This document shows positions 33,504 to 43,265 of a DNA stretch of 64,000 nucleotides, in pieces. The position numbers and the translations under genes were made by a program. Every line of letters starts with the position of its first letter. The first letter of the stretch is position 1. A model generated the notes under the pieces. It was not told where the DNA came from, did not search any database, and saw only the letters and a list, made by a program, of their open reading frames with translations. The stretch covers positions 7,114,501-7,178,500 of the forward strand of contig NZ_CP092417.1 of NCBI RefSeq assembly GCF_023716865.1, written 5' to 3'. This DNA is from Endozoicomonas sp. SCSIO W0465 (lineage in GTDB: Bacteria > Pseudomonadota > Gammaproteobacteria > Pseudomonadales > Endozoicomonadaceae).

Positions 33504-34172
33504 CTAATTATTAATTCCACAGCCACCCAGTATCATCTGGCAGACGCTTTCTGTGTAAGCCTCCACATCCTCGGCATCAAGATCCTCTTTACCCAAAACA
33601 GACGCAACCTGAGGACCGTAGTCGACGTAGTATTGAGTCGTTGCCCAGATGGTAAATAGCAGATGAACCGGATCAACCGGCTTCATCTTGCCCTGTGCAA
33701 TCCAACCTCTGATAACCTCGGATTTTTCCTGAATCCAGTCATTAAAGGGTTGCAAATGATCTTTGATATGCTGGCCCCCATGCAGTATTTCACTACTGAA
33801 TATGCGGGATGCATTTGAGTGGGCCAGCACATATTTCATTTTGGCTCTGATAAATTGCCTTAATGCCGTAGCAGGATCATCATCTGGATTAAGGCCACTG
33901 AAAACAGATTGCCATAGCTCCATAATATGATTCAGTACCGCTCCGTACAGCTCAACCTTACTGTTGAAATAGTAGTGTACATTTGCTTTTGGCAAGCCTG
34001 CTCGATGGGCAATATCCCGAATGGATGCGCCCTTAAATCCGCTGGCTACAAACTCATCTTCTGCGGCTTGAAGAATAATTTGAATGTTTTTCTGCCGGAC
34101 CCGACTATTTTTTAATCCTGCCTGATCTGTTTTTGAGGGTGATGGTTGCATACTGAATACCGTACCTTGCAT
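33504..34172 (-). CDS. TetR/AcrR-family regulator, RutR-like
   Basis: The 222-aa protein has an N-terminal helix-turn-helix in the TetR pattern (EDEFVASGFKGASIRDIAHR, AGLPKANVHYYFNSKVELY). Its C-terminal ligand domain resembles RutR (FIRAKMKYVLAHSNASRIFS, LLFTIWATTQYYVDYGPQV). RutR binds uracil or thymine, but no rut genes are nearby, so the ligand is unknown. The ATG at 34172 is followed by a disordered 25-residue lead; starting at the Met eight codons in is possible. A strong terminator separates it from fre. Confidence 0.88.
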   Translation of the reverse strand: MQGTVFSMQPSPSKTDQAGLKNSRVRQKNIQIILQAAEDEFVASGFKGASIRDIAHRAGLPKANVHYYFNSKVELYGAVLNHIMELWQSVFSGLNPDDDPATALRQFIRAKMKYVLAHSNASRIFSSEILHGGQHIKDHLQPFNDWIQEKSEVIRGWIAQGKMKPVDPVHLLFTIWATTQYYVDYGPQVASVLGKEDLDAEDVEAYTESVCQMILGGCGINN

Positions 34173-34220
34173 TGATTATACTCGATTTGAATATAGACAA
34201 GGGACGGGCTTTTTCCACGG

Positions 34221-34273
34221 CTTAATAAAAAACGACAGTAATCAAATAAAAAATACTGTCGTTTTTTATTAAG
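34221..34273. terminator. Strong bidirectional hairpin terminator between fre and tetR
   Basis: Perfect 20-bp arms (34221-34240 and 34254-34273, beginning CTTAATAAAAAACGACAGTA) enclose a 13-base A-rich loop. The T-run built into each stem end makes it work in either direction. It lies just after the fre stop and before the tetR start, all on the minus strand, so it insulates the two. Confidence 0.8.
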
Positions 34274-34311
34274 CTATGTGAATTAGCTACTTTTGATGTA
34301 TTTAAGCGATA

Positions 34312-35040
34312 TCAGGATCTCGGAGCATATTCAAAGACATCAGAGTGAATATTCTCAGGCGTAAAATTTACCGCTACCAGTGCATCAAACGTTGCATAAA
34401 CCATCTGCGGTGATCCGCTGATAAAGATTTCACTGCCAGGGAAAAGGTTTTTGTCGTCTATAACGGCCTCAAACAAAAGTCCCTGGCGCCCTTTCCAGCC
34501 ATCTTCTCCGAGCGCATCACTGACCACAGGGTGATAGTGAAAGTAAGAAGAAGCCCAGTGAATGGGAAGGTTTGGCATATAGAAGCCTTCTGGTGAACGA
34601 GCTCCCCAGTAAAGATAGATATCTTTGTGCCCGGGCTGCTCCAGTGAGAACTCAATCATACTTTTCATCTGGGCAAACCCGGTACCCGCAGCGATAAACA
34701 CCAGAGGTTTATCAGGAATGCCTGCAAGACAACACCGACCTTTTGGCATTCTGATTGAGACGCTACCCTGCTCAAGCTCATTGAACAACTGAATGGAATT
34801 AGCACTGGAAGGTAACTTTTGGATATGTAACTCCAACTCCTTTTGCATGGGAACCGGGGGACTGGCTATTGAGAACGCGCAGGCTTCGCCACCTGCCAGA
34901 AGAATCTCAAGGTACTGACCCGCTCGATAGTCCGGAATATAGCCCTGATGAGGCTTGAGGATAACACGGTAAATACCTTCTGATAGCAACTGAAGATCAG
35001 AAACCTGGCAAGACTGAATGGATACTTGGTTGATCTGCAC
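34312..35040 (-). CDS. fre: NAD(P)H-flavin reductase (Fre/LuxG type)
   Basis: The 242-aa enzyme reduces free flavins with NAD(P)H. The flavin-binding barrel is present, but the usual R-x-F/Y-S motif reads CAFSIASPP, so the arginine is replaced by Cys. The nucleotide half is normal: LVFIAAGTGFAQMKSMIEF, DIYLYWGARS and EIFISGSPQMV. It lies 64 bp downstream of ubiD, the gene order seen in E. coli and relatives, and probably shares its transcript. It ends before the strong hairpin at 34221-34273. Confidence 0.87.
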   Translation of the reverse strand: MQINQVSIQSCQVSDLQLLSEGIYRVILKPHQGYIPDYRAGQYLEILLAGGEACAFSIASPPVPMQKELELHIQKLPSSANSIQLFNELEQGSVSIRMPKGRCCLAGIPDKPLVFIAAGTGFAQMKSMIEFSLEQPGHKDIYLYWGARSPEGFYMPNLPIHWASSYFHYHPVVSDALGEDGWKGRQGLLFEAVIDDKNLFPGSEIFISGSPQMVYATFDALVAVNFTPENIHSDVFEYAPRS

Positions 35041-35104
35041 GAATACCGCTACCTCTAAAGCTCAAGGCTTCAGGCGTTTAAGGCATCCTGAAGCTACATA
35101 AGTG

Positions 35105-36574
35105 TTACTCATCAATGCCAAGCTGATCCCAAATATCATCAACCCGGTGCTTAATGGCGTCTGTCATCGAAATGGCTGTCCCCCACTCCCGGCTGGTTTC
35201 GCCTTCCCACTTGTTGGTAGCATCAAAGCCGACCTTTGATCCGAGCCCGGCAACGGGGGAGGCAAAATCCAGGTAATCAATGGGGGTGTTGTCGATGAAG
35301 ACTGAGTCTCTTTTCGGGTCCATACGGGTAGTCATCGCCCATATCACATCATTCCAGTCTCTGGCATTGACATCTTCATCAGTGACAATCACAAACTTGG
35401 TGTACATAAACTGTCGAAGAAACGACCAGACACCGAGCATTACCCGCTTGGCGTGCCCCGGATACTCTTTGCGCATGGTAACGACAGCCAGTCGATAAGA
35501 GCAACCCTCTGGCGGCAAATAAAAATCAACAATTTCAGGAAACTGCTTCTTAAGAATGGGTACAAAAATTTCGTTAAAAGCCAGCCCCAGTATTGCCGGC
35601 TCATCCGGCGGGCGACCTGTATAGGTGCTGTGATAAATGGGATTACGTCGGTGGGTCACACACTCCACGGTAAAAACAGGGAATGACTCAACCTCGTTGT
35701 AATAACCGGTATGATCACCGTATGGGCCCTCATCTGCCATCTCACCGGGATAGATAAAACCTTCAAGAACCATCTCAGCACTGGCAGGAACCTGCAGATC
35801 ATTAATTCGGCTCTTGGTTAATCTGGTTTTACTGCCCCTTAACAAACCGGCAAAAGCATATTCTGATAATGAGTCAGGTATCGGCGTAACTGCCCCAAGA
35901 ATGGTCGCAGGATCGGCCCCTAAAGCCACGGATACCGGAAAAGGGGTATCCGGGTATTTTTTTTGCCAGTCTCTGAAATCAAGGGCTCCTCCTCGATGAG
36001 ACAGCCAGCGCATGATTACTTTATTCTTACCGAGCAGCTGCTGCCGATAAATACCCAGGTTCTGACGCTCTTTTTCCGGGCCACGGGTAATCACCAGGGG
36101 CCAGGTAATTAATGGTGCAGCATCACCTGGCCAGCAGGTCTGAATGGGCAGTCGGGTCAAATCAATATCATCACCTTCCAGTACGACTTCCTGACAAGGC
36201 GCCGATTTAACCATCTTTGGCCCCATGTTCAGTACCTGCCTGAACAGAGGAAGCTTTTCGATGGCATCTCTCAGCCCTTTCGGGGGATCTGGCTCTTTAA
36301 GGTATGCCAGCAGCTCACCAACTTCCCTCAAAGCACTGATATCCGCCTGCCCCATCCCCAGAGCAACCCGCTTTTGTGTGCCAAACAAATTTCCCAGCAC
36401 TGGCATGTCAAAGCCTTTGGGGTTCTCAAACAATAGGGCGGGGCCACCTTTTTTCAGGGTTCGATCACAGATTTCAGTCATTTCCAGAACGGGGTCGACT
36501 TCAAACTTGATGCGCTTGAGTTCACCCTGTTTTTCCAGCTGGTCAATGAAATCCCTGAGATCCTTGTATTTCAT
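35105..36574 (-). CDS. ubiD: 4-hydroxy-3-polyprenylbenzoate decarboxylase
   Basis: The 489-aa enzyme decarboxylates the ring precursor of ubiquinone using prenylated FMN made by UbiX. Conserved blocks are present: GVRNSEQ-like start MKYKDLRDFIDQLEKQGELK, GGPALLFENPKGFDMPVLGN, and GPYGDHTGYYNEVESFPVF with the active-site Glu region (EGFIYPGEMADEGPYG). VTDEDVNARDWNDVIWAMTT is also present. Length is as in E. coli (497). It starts right beside a 16-bp tandem-repeat array upstream. Confidence 0.95.
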   Translation of the reverse strand: MKYKDLRDFIDQLEKQGELKRIKFEVDPVLEMTEICDRTLKKGGPALLFENPKGFDMPVLGNLFGTQKRVALGMGQADISALREVGELLAYLKEPDPPKGLRDAIEKLPLFRQVLNMGPKMVKSAPCQEVVLEGDDIDLTRLPIQTCWPGDAAPLITWPLVITRGPEKERQNLGIYRQQLLGKNKVIMRWLSHRGGALDFRDWQKKYPDTPFPVSVALGADPATILGAVTPIPDSLSEYAFAGLLRGSKTRLTKSRINDLQVPASAEMVLEGFIYPGEMADEGPYGDHTGYYNEVESFPVFTVECVTHRRNPIYHSTYTGRPPDEPAILGLAFNEIFVPILKKQFPEIVDFYLPPEGCSYRLAVVTMRKEYPGHAKRVMLGVWSFLRQFMYTKFVIVTDEDVNARDWNDVIWAMTTRMDPKRDSVFIDNTPIDYLDFASPVAGLGSKVGFDATNKWEGETSREWGTAISMTDAIKHRVDDIWDQLGIDE

Positions 36575-36604
36575 GAGTATGTCTTCTTTGACTCTGGCTT
36601 TTCG

Positions 36605-36679
36605 GGCTCTGGCTTTTTCAGGCTCTGGCTTTTTCAGGCTCTGGCTTTTTCAGGCTCTGGCTTTTTCAGGCTCTGGCAG
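36605..36679. repeat. 16-bp tandem repeat in the ubiD leader
   Basis: Four perfect copies of GGCTCTGGCTTTTTCA (36605-36668), a fifth partial copy, and a degenerate one at about 36593 lie 31 bp upstream of the ubiD start codon. On the transcript they read TGAAAAAGCCAGAGCC repeatedly. Copy number may vary by slippage and so tune ubiD expression. The 270 bases on to the rho stop hold no gene that I can support. Confidence 0.9.
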
Positions 36680-36951
36680 TATTCCCCTGAATAGTGAAAA
36701 CTACTTCAGTTGCAGCAGCTGATAAAGGGGCTGTTTAGTGATGAGGATCAAATACCATTAGCTTTTCTTTCACGGCACTTATGGCCAAATCAGTGTACCG
36801 AAAGATCATGGTCAAAGTCCGACTATAGGATGGCGAATGCGTCACATGATAGAAACAGATTTGCAGGGAGCCTCTGGCTTTACCCCTGCGCAGAGGCTGT
36901 GATTGTGACAAAACAACATCCTTCTCACAGTCCTTCCTGCAGGAATGAAAG

Positions 36952-38211
36952 TTACTTCCGTTTCATGGACTGGAAGAACTCTTCGTTCGTCTTGGTGTGC
37001 TTCATCCGATCCAACAGGAATTCAATGGCCTGGATTTCATCCATTGGGTGAAGGATTTTACGAAGAATCCACATCCGTTGAAGCTCTTCTTCAGTGGTCA
37101 GAAGGTCTTCCCGACGAGTACCTGATTTATTAATGCCTATCGCGGGGAATACCCGCTTTTCAGCTGCCCGACGATCAAGGTGAAGCTCCATGTTACCGGT
37201 TCCCTTGAATTCCTCAAAGATTACCTCATCCATCTTGGAACCCGTATCAACCAGAGCTGTTGCCAGAATGGTCAGACTGCCACCCTCTTCGATATTACGG
37301 GCAGCACCAAAGAAACGCTTCGGCCGCTCAAGAGCGTGAGCATCAACACCACCGGTAAGCACCTTTCCAGAGGAAGGAATCACGGTGTTGTAAGCACGGG
37401 CAAGTCGAGTAATGGAGTCCAGCAGAATAACAACATCTTTCTTGTGTTCTACCAGACGTTTGGCTTTTTCCAGCACCATTTCGGCAACCTGAACATGTCG
37501 GGAAGGAGGCTCGTCAAATGTTGAGGCTACCACTTCGCCACGGACAGACCGGGACATTTCCGTTACCTCTTCCGGACGCTCATCAATCAGCAGGACAATC
37601 AGATAGCACTCCGGATTATTACGGGTAATGTTTGCCGCAATATTCTGCAGCATCAGTGTTTTACCCGCTTTAGGAGGAGAGACAATCAAACCGCGCTGAC
37701 CTTTACCAATGGGGGCGACCAGGTCGATAATTCGGGCCGTTAAATCCTCTGTTGCACCGTTCCCCATCTCCATCGTGAGGCGGTCCTGAGGAAATAATGG
37801 TGTCAGGTTTTCAAAAAGGATTTTGTTGCGGGCGTTTTCCGGTTGATCAAAATTGATTTCATTGACCTTAAGAAGGGCAAAATATCGTTCTCCCTCCTTG
37901 GGTGGACGAATTTTCCCGGAAATCGTATCCCCCGTTCTCAGATTAAACCGGCGGATCTGACTGGGGGAAACATAAATGTCGTCAGGTCCCGCCAGATAAG
38001 AACTGTCTGCGGAACGCAGAAAACCAAAACCATCCTGGAGGATCTCCAGAACACCGTCACCATAAATATCTTCACCACTGCGTGCGTGGCGTTTGAGTAT
38101 GGTGAAAATTACATCCTGCTTCCTGGAACGGGCAAGGTTTTCGAGACCCATTTCATTCGCTATCGCCAGAAGTTCAGGAACAGACTTTTTCTTCAGTTCG
38201 GTAAGATGCAT
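36952..38211 (-). CDS. rho: Transcription termination factor Rho
   Basis: The 419-aa hexameric RNA helicase ends untranslated transcripts. The N-terminal RNA-binding domain is clear (MHLTELKKKSVPELLAIANEMG, GFGFLRSADSSYLAGPDDIYVSPSQIRRF). The ATPase domain has the P-loop GLIVSPPKAGKTLMLQNIA, DERPEEVTEM, the Walker B region VVILLDSITRLARAYN and the Q-loop/R-loop region KVLTGGVDAHALERPKRFFGA (partly quoted). Length and order equal E. coli Rho. It follows trxA, as is usual in gammaproteobacteria. Confidence 0.97.
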   Translation of the reverse strand: MHLTELKKKSVPELLAIANEMGLENLARSRKQDVIFTILKRHARSGEDIYGDGVLEILQDGFGFLRSADSSYLAGPDDIYVSPSQIRRFNLRTGDTISGKIRPPKEGERYFALLKVNEINFDQPENARNKILFENLTPLFPQDRLTMEMGNGATEDLTARIIDLVAPIGKGQRGLIVSPPKAGKTLMLQNIAANITRNNPECYLIVLLIDERPEEVTEMSRSVRGEVVASTFDEPPSRHVQVAEMVLEKAKRLVEHKKDVVILLDSITRLARAYNTVIPSSGKVLTGGVDAHALERPKRFFGAARNIEEGGSLTILATALVDTGSKMDEVIFEEFKGTGNMELHLDRRAAEKRVFPAIGINKSGTRREDLLTTEEELQRMWILRKILHPMDEIQAIEFLLDRMKHTKTNEEFFQSMKRK

Positions 38212-38540
38212 AACCAGTAGTTTGCGAATGTTAAATTGAAAGGTAAGTGGCCGTTGTCTATGCAGGAAGATCAGAAAGTATTTGGCTTATTATGATAAAG
38301 GACAGCTTGATGCCTGCGAGTGTTTATAACGGCTGCCCTGTCTGGGCCATATCCCTGAAGTCAGAAGATTCCTGACAACCCTGTGAAATTACAGTCTATA
38401 TCCATTTCTGGAAAATAATCAAGAATAAAGGCTTCGTCAACCAAATTGATTTAAAAATTCAACCAATGGGATATGAAAATAGAGGCCAGACAAGTGGCTA
38501 CAACATTCTGTCACAACCACCACCGGGCATACAATAGCAA
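38212..38540. other. Intergenic region between trxA and rho
   Basis: These 329 bases form the rho leader. No ORF, leader peptide or clear hairpin could be supported. In many gammaproteobacteria Rho autoregulates by attenuation in this region; the sequence here neither confirms nor excludes that. Confidence 0.4.
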
Positions 38541-38864
38541 TTACAGATTGCTGTCAAGGAATGCTGTCAGCTGAGATTTAGACAGGGCACCCACTTTAGT
38601 CGCTTCGACGTTGCCACCCTTGAATAGCATCAGCGTTGGGATGCCACGGACGCCGTACTTTGGCGGAGTTGCCTCATTCTCATCAATGTTCAGCTTACAA
38701 ACAGTCAGTTTACCATCGTAGTCCTGGGCAATTTCATCAAGAACGGGGGCAATCATTTTACAAGGACCACACCATTCAGCCCAATAGTCAACCAGCACCG
38801 GACCTTCTGCCTTCAGAACCACTTCTTCGAAGGAGTCATCTGTCACTTTGACAATCTCGCTCAT
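38541..38864 (-). CDS. trxA: Thioredoxin 1
   Basis: The 107-aa cytoplasmic disulfide reductase carries the active site WCGPC at residues 31-35. It also has the cis-proline GVRGIPTLMLFKGG and the usual start MSEIVKVTDDSF. A GGGAGA ribosome site precedes the ATG. The neighbouring rho and divergent ppx are the standard gammaproteobacterial context. Confidence 0.97.
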   Translation of the reverse strand: MSEIVKVTDDSFEEVVLKAEGPVLVDYWAEWCGPCKMIAPVLDEIAQDYDGKLTVCKLNIDENEATPPKYGVRGIPTLMLFKGGNVEATKVGALSKSQLTAFLDSNL

Positions 38865-39273
38865 GGAATGGATCTCCCAATCATGGTACTTAACTAGTAC
38901 TTAAACGTGTTTAAAGTAAACTCAGGAGCCTTGACCGAGGGCATGCCAAACTGACTGCCAAAAGGTATCGCCGGCCCAGAACTGACTCATTATGCCTGAT
39001 TCATGGAATTTTGTGGCTTTTTTTTCTATAAAAATGCCATAAATATCAAGTAGGCTTATAAAGTTGCCGTTTGTTACAGGCCCGTTTTTCAGCCGTCAAT
39101 GGAGCTTTGCCCAAGACAGAACAATCAATAAGATTTGTGCGCACAACTCTATTAAAGTTAACCTTCTGACATCGGTTATGCTCCGGTTTGCAATTCTGTA
39201 TTGCCATTTTGATAAACCCCAATTGATAACACTGAAAAACATAACGTTTTCAACCTATTAACTATGAAATACC
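38865..39273. other. Divergent intergenic region trxA / ppx
   Basis: These 409 bases must hold the promoters of both genes. The only clear structure is the near-palindrome TTAAACGTGTTTAA (38901-38914), 37-50 bp ahead of the trxA start, which could be a regulator site. The rest is AT-rich, with a T8 run near 39017. No small gene was recognised. Confidence 0.4.
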
Positions 39274-40779
39274 ATGACACTACAAGGGCGTGAACAGTCC
39301 AGCAGCCTACCACTGGTAGCTGCCATAGACCTTGGCTCAAACAGCTTTCACATGATCGTCGCCAGGGTGGATCAGGGTGAAATCCGACCCGTAGAAAGGC
39401 TGGGTAAGAAAGTTCAGTTAGCAGCAGGGCTTAACCAGAACGACGAGCTTACCGTCGCAGCAATGAAGCGGGGCTTCAGCTGCCTGGAGCAGTTTGCACA
39501 ATATCTCTCTGGCAACACCTTTCAAGCGGTCAGGGTCGTGGGTACCAATGCCCTGCGTAAAGCCCGTAACAGTGATATTTTTGTTGAGAAAGCCCAGTCT
39601 ATTCTGGGTTATCCCATCGAAATTATTGCGGGAAGGGAAGAGGCCCGGCTCATTTATCTTGGTGTAGCCCAAACCCAGTCTGATGATAATGAGCGACGTC
39701 TGGTGATGGACATCGGTGGAGGGAGTACTGAGTTCGTCATTGGCGAACGTTTTGAGCCAAAGTTAATGGAAAGCCTTCACATGGGCTGTGTGGTTTTTAC
39801 CGACCGTTTTTTTGGCACCGGGGAGTTAACACCGCAACGATTCCAGTCTGCTTATTATGCGGCACGACTTGAATTATTGAATATTGAGCAATCATTTACC
39901 CGGTTGGGCTGGGTTGATGCCGTAGGGTCATCGGGTTCAATTCGTGCAGTCAGCAGCATTCTTCAGGCCATGGGTGAGAGTGATACCATCACACGAGAGA
40001 GCCTTGAGATGCTTAAGCAAAAAGTCCTGAAGTTTAACCAGATCGGTCGTGTTCGTTTTCCGGGACTGAAGCCTGATCGTCAGGCGATTTTCCCGGCAGG
40101 CCTGGCCATTCTCATGGCCGGTTTCGATGCGCTTGGCATAGAGCATATGCACTACTCTGACGGAGCCCTCCGGGAAGGTGTCCTACATGATATGCTCGGC
40201 CGGGACCGCCATGAAGACGTAAGGGAGCGAACAATAAATGCCTTGATGAGCCGCTATCATGTTGATAAGCAACAGGCCTTCAGGGTTATGAATCATGCCA
40301 GGAACTGTTTTGCGATGATTGCCGATATCTGGGGGCTGGGTGAAGGTGATCTTGAGCTGCTGTCCTGGGCTGCACGAGTATGCCAAATAGGGCTTGATAT
40401 ATCCCATACACAGTACCATCGTCACGGTGCTTACCTCATCGATAACTCTGACCTCATGGGATTCAGCAAAAGGGAACAGCAGCAACTCGCTCTCCTCGTC
40501 AGGGGCCACAGACGCTCACTATCCAAATCTCTGCTTTCCGGTTGGCCAAAGGCGGTATCACGCAAGCTGATACAGCTGATTATAATGCTGAGAATTGCCA
40601 ATGTACTCAGCCATGGTCGCGACGATACATTACCGGAGTATTCCATCAGCGTATCCGGCTCCACGATATCCCTGTTTTTCCCGGAAGAATGGATAGAACA
40701 ACACCCTTTGACCGTGGCAAACTTTGACTCAGAACGAAGTTATCTTGCTAAAATAGGTTTCAAGTTAATGGTTGCATAA
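39274..40779 (+). CDS. ppx: Exopolyphosphatase
   Basis: The 501-aa enzyme removes terminal phosphates from polyphosphate (or pppGpp to ppGpp). It shows the actin-like ATPase fold: phosphate 1 motif AAIDLGSNSFHMIVARV, VRVVGTNALRKARN, the second phosphate motif MDIGGGSTEFVIG, and GSSGSIRAV. The C-terminal HD-like domain includes ISHTQYHRHGAYLI. Length and context (next to trxA-rho) indicate Ppx rather than GppA. Confidence 0.94.
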   Translation: MTLQGREQSSSLPLVAAIDLGSNSFHMIVARVDQGEIRPVERLGKKVQLAAGLNQNDELTVAAMKRGFSCLEQFAQYLSGNTFQAVRVVGTNALRKARNSDIFVEKAQSILGYPIEIIAGREEARLIYLGVAQTQSDDNERRLVMDIGGGSTEFVIGERFEPKLMESLHMGCVVFTDRFFGTGELTPQRFQSAYYAARLELLNIEQSFTRLGWVDAVGSSGSIRAVSSILQAMGESDTITRESLEMLKQKVLKFNQIGRVRFPGLKPDRQAIFPAGLAILMAGFDALGIEHMHYSDGALREGVLHDMLGRDRHEDVRERTINALMSRYHVDKQQAFRVMNHARNCFAMIADIWGLGEGDLELLSWAARVCQIGLDISHTQYHRHGAYLIDNSDLMGFSKREQQQLALLVRGHRRSLSKSLLSGWPKAVSRKLIQLIIMLRIANVLSHGRDDTLPEYSISVSGSTISLFFPEEWIEQHPLTVANFDSERSYLAKIGFKLMVA

Positions 40780-40943
40780 TACTTAAACTGCAGGCTGCTG
40801 TGATCCGGGGTTCTCTGTAAGGCTCCGTTGGCATAAGCTTTCTTCCCCGGTTCACGCCTTGCTAAATACATACGCTAACAATCTCCCCCTTGACAGCGTA
40901 CAGTAAGGCTTTTTCCGTTGTGGATTTTCAGTCTGACCTACTT

Positions 40944-42776
40944 TCAGGTTCCGGAGTTTTTCGGGGGGGGTGAATGAGTTTCAAAATTAAGGTCGATCTC
41001 TCGATATTCCTCACGATCTCTGGTCAACATAATCACTGCTCCATCGATCAGATTGGTACAGGCATCATGTACATGTGCACTGTCATTCATCAAAGAACTG
41101 GCCATAAATGAGTCAACTTGACTGGAACGAATGAGTTCATTCAGTTTTTGGTGCATCTGCTCATCCTGCTCGCGAAGCTCCTGTTTTAACTGTTCCGCAT
41201 GCTGACGAATATGATCATAATTTCGTCGTACTCCCAATACATCGATAAGCTTCAAAACTGAAGCAAGGCAAAGTCTAAGCTGATTGTATTGATGGCGTAT
41301 CTGCTCATTGTCCGAATGAAGGTAGAGCCCCATATTCTTATAAATATTCTTTACATGTTTGATGGCCTGGACAAAATCACGGCAGGCCACTTTCAGTGCA
41401 AATAACTCCTGAACCTGTTGTCTTGGAAGATTCCCTTCTATTGCTCCTGAGTAGTGAATAATGTCTGCATATATACCTTTAATATGCCGGATATACAGCT
41501 CTTTTATCGTCCAGGGCTGATCATCACGGAGCCAGCTGTTAACCAGATCTGTCAGATTATCCGACTCCCTCAGCTTGTCACCGGTAAGGTATATCCCATA
41601 GCAGATCAGTTCGAGGGTATTCCTGTATAAGTGGTCACACTCTCGGGTCAGAGCTCTTAGTGCCGCGTCCGGATAACTTAACGTTGCAGGCGTTAAGTAA
41701 CGAGCCCGGTGAATCGCAGGATTCTCTTCAGTAGCAAGGTTCAGATGAGACTGTCCGGAAGGATCAACAAAAAGCGTTTCCAACCAGCGAATAAGCAACT
41801 TAATAAAAGGAAGCTGTACGATTATTCCAATAAAGTTAAAAATACTATGGAACAGGGCAAGCTTAAGCGTGTAGTCGCCAGCCCCGATCAGTAAAAATTT
41901 GGCCGTCAAATCGACTAACATCTTTAATTGGGGTAATAAAAGAATAGCCAGAGTTGCTGTGACTACGTTAAACGTAATATGAGCCACAGCCAGCCGTTTC
42001 CCTGCAGCATTGGCCCCCATCGCTCCCAGTACCGCCGTGATGGTTGTGCCTATGTTTGAACCAACAGCCAGTGCCAGTGCATTATCATAAGTCAGCTGTC
42101 CTGTTGCCAATGCCGAGAAGGTAAGCACCATGGTAGCATTGGTTGACTGCATGATGATGGTCGCCAGAATACCAAAGAGGGTATATACAAGTACTCCCTT
42201 TATTCCATCTATGGAAAAGCTGCTGAAGTCAATAACATTCTGAAATGCTTCAAAGCCTTCCTTCATGTAATGAATACCAAGAAAGAGAAAGCCAATACCC
42301 AGTAATATATACCCTAAGCCATTGCGTTTTTTCTCCTGCTGAGCCCTCAAAATCAAACCAAACACAAGTAATGGCATTGCATAAGAGATCAACTTTATCT
42401 TCATACCATACAAGGCAACTAACCATGCACCAACAGTGCTGCCAAGATTGGCACCAAAAATAATGCCAACACCTGCTGTCAGGCCAATCAAGCCGGCACT
42501 GAGAAATGAAATAACAATGACTGAAACCAGTGAGCTGGACTGCAGGACAGCTGTAGTCGTGATACCAAATGTCAGGCTTTTCCAAAGACTGTCGGTTGTT
42601 TTTTTAAGGAACGCCTCAAGCAACCCACCCGTAAAGACCTTAAACCCCTTTTCAAGATAAACCATACCCAGAAGAAAAATAACCACACCAGCCGTGATCA
42701 CCTGAAACTCTGAGCTAATCCAAAAGCCATAAGTCAACAGCAACAGTGCTGTTGGTAGAAAAACGCGTCCAAGCAT
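40944..42776 (-). CDS. Na/phosphate cotransporter family protein (NptA/YjbB type) with PhoU-like tail
   Basis: The 610-aa inner-membrane protein has 8-9 hydrophobic segments in residues 1-320. They carry the duplicated family signature: TAVLQSSSLVSVIVISFLSA with GANLGSTVGAW in the first half, and IIMQSTNATMVLTFSALA with GSNIGTTITAV in the second. The region after ~360 is soluble and helical like PhoU (ALRALTRECDHLYRNTLEL). Such proteins export or import phosphate with sodium. The nearby ppx makes a phosphate link plausible. It reads convergently with ppx. Confidence 0.9.
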   Translation of the reverse strand: MLGRVFLPTALLLLTYGFWISSEFQVITAGVVIFLLGMVYLEKGFKVFTGGLLEAFLKKTTDSLWKSLTFGITTTAVLQSSSLVSVIVISFLSAGLIGLTAGVGIIFGANLGSTVGAWLVALYGMKIKLISYAMPLLVFGLILRAQQEKKRNGLGYILLGIGFLFLGIHYMKEGFEAFQNVIDFSSFSIDGIKGVLVYTLFGILATIIMQSTNATMVLTFSALATGQLTYDNALALAVGSNIGTTITAVLGAMGANAAGKRLAVAHITFNVVTATLAILLLPQLKMLVDLTAKFLLIGAGDYTLKLALFHSIFNFIGIIVQLPFIKLLIRWLETLFVDPSGQSHLNLATEENPAIHRARYLTPATLSYPDAALRALTRECDHLYRNTLELICYGIYLTGDKLRESDNLTDLVNSWLRDDQPWTIKELYIRHIKGIYADIIHYSGAIEGNLPRQQVQELFALKVACRDFVQAIKHVKNIYKNMGLYLHSDNEQIRHQYNQLRLCLASVLKLIDVLGVRRNYDHIRQHAEQLKQELREQDEQMHQKLNELIRSSQVDSFMASSLMNDSAHVHDACTNLIDGAVIMLTRDREEYREIDLNFETHSPPPKNSGT

Positions 42777-43265
42777 AATCAGTCACTAAATTATCTTGAT
42801 GGCCAACCGATACCCCCCCTTCCAAACAACCATGCCAAACAACCATGAGAGGAGAACACTGGGTTATAGCTTTTGTTATCGACGGGTAAACAGTTTCCCT
42901 CCAACGCAGCTGATCTTAATAATCATTGAAAAAATAAAACTGCACCGTTCTGGCTGAAAAACGACTGGGTGAAAACAATGGCTCAGTCAACGATTGCAAA
43001 AATGTATAAAAACGAAAACCGTATTTTAGAATGGTCAAACTCTCCATTTTCTTGCCAATCAAACAAAATACATTACTTTTATTCATATTGAACGAGTAAT
43101 AAGCAGAAAGCCTTCTGTGAGTTACCCCATACCTGCACAAATAACAGGTAACCGTTCCAGTCTTACATAACAGATATTTGTCGACTTTCTTAATGTCATG
43201 CACCGTGTTGATACACTATAGCCAGTCTCATGCGGTCAAAGGCTCCGTTAGATTGAGGGTAAACA
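42777..43265. other. Divergent intergenic region, Na/Pi transporter / H-NS-like gene
   Basis: These 489 AT-rich bases include a minus-strand open frame (42916-43203) that lacks a ribosome site and protein-like composition, so I do not call it. The promoters of both flanking genes must lie here. AT richness upstream of an H-NS-like gene is compatible with autoregulation. Confidence 0.4.

Noticed and set aside
33997..34172. RutR orthologue with pyrimidine-utilisation role
   Set aside because: The domain resembles RutR, but there are no rut genes nearby and the ligand residues cannot be judged here, so only the family is called.
42916..43203. Minus-strand 95-codon frame upstream of the H-NS-like gene
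   Set aside because: It lies in AT-rich intergenic DNA with no ribosome site and a Phe/Tyr/Cys-rich translation without family features.
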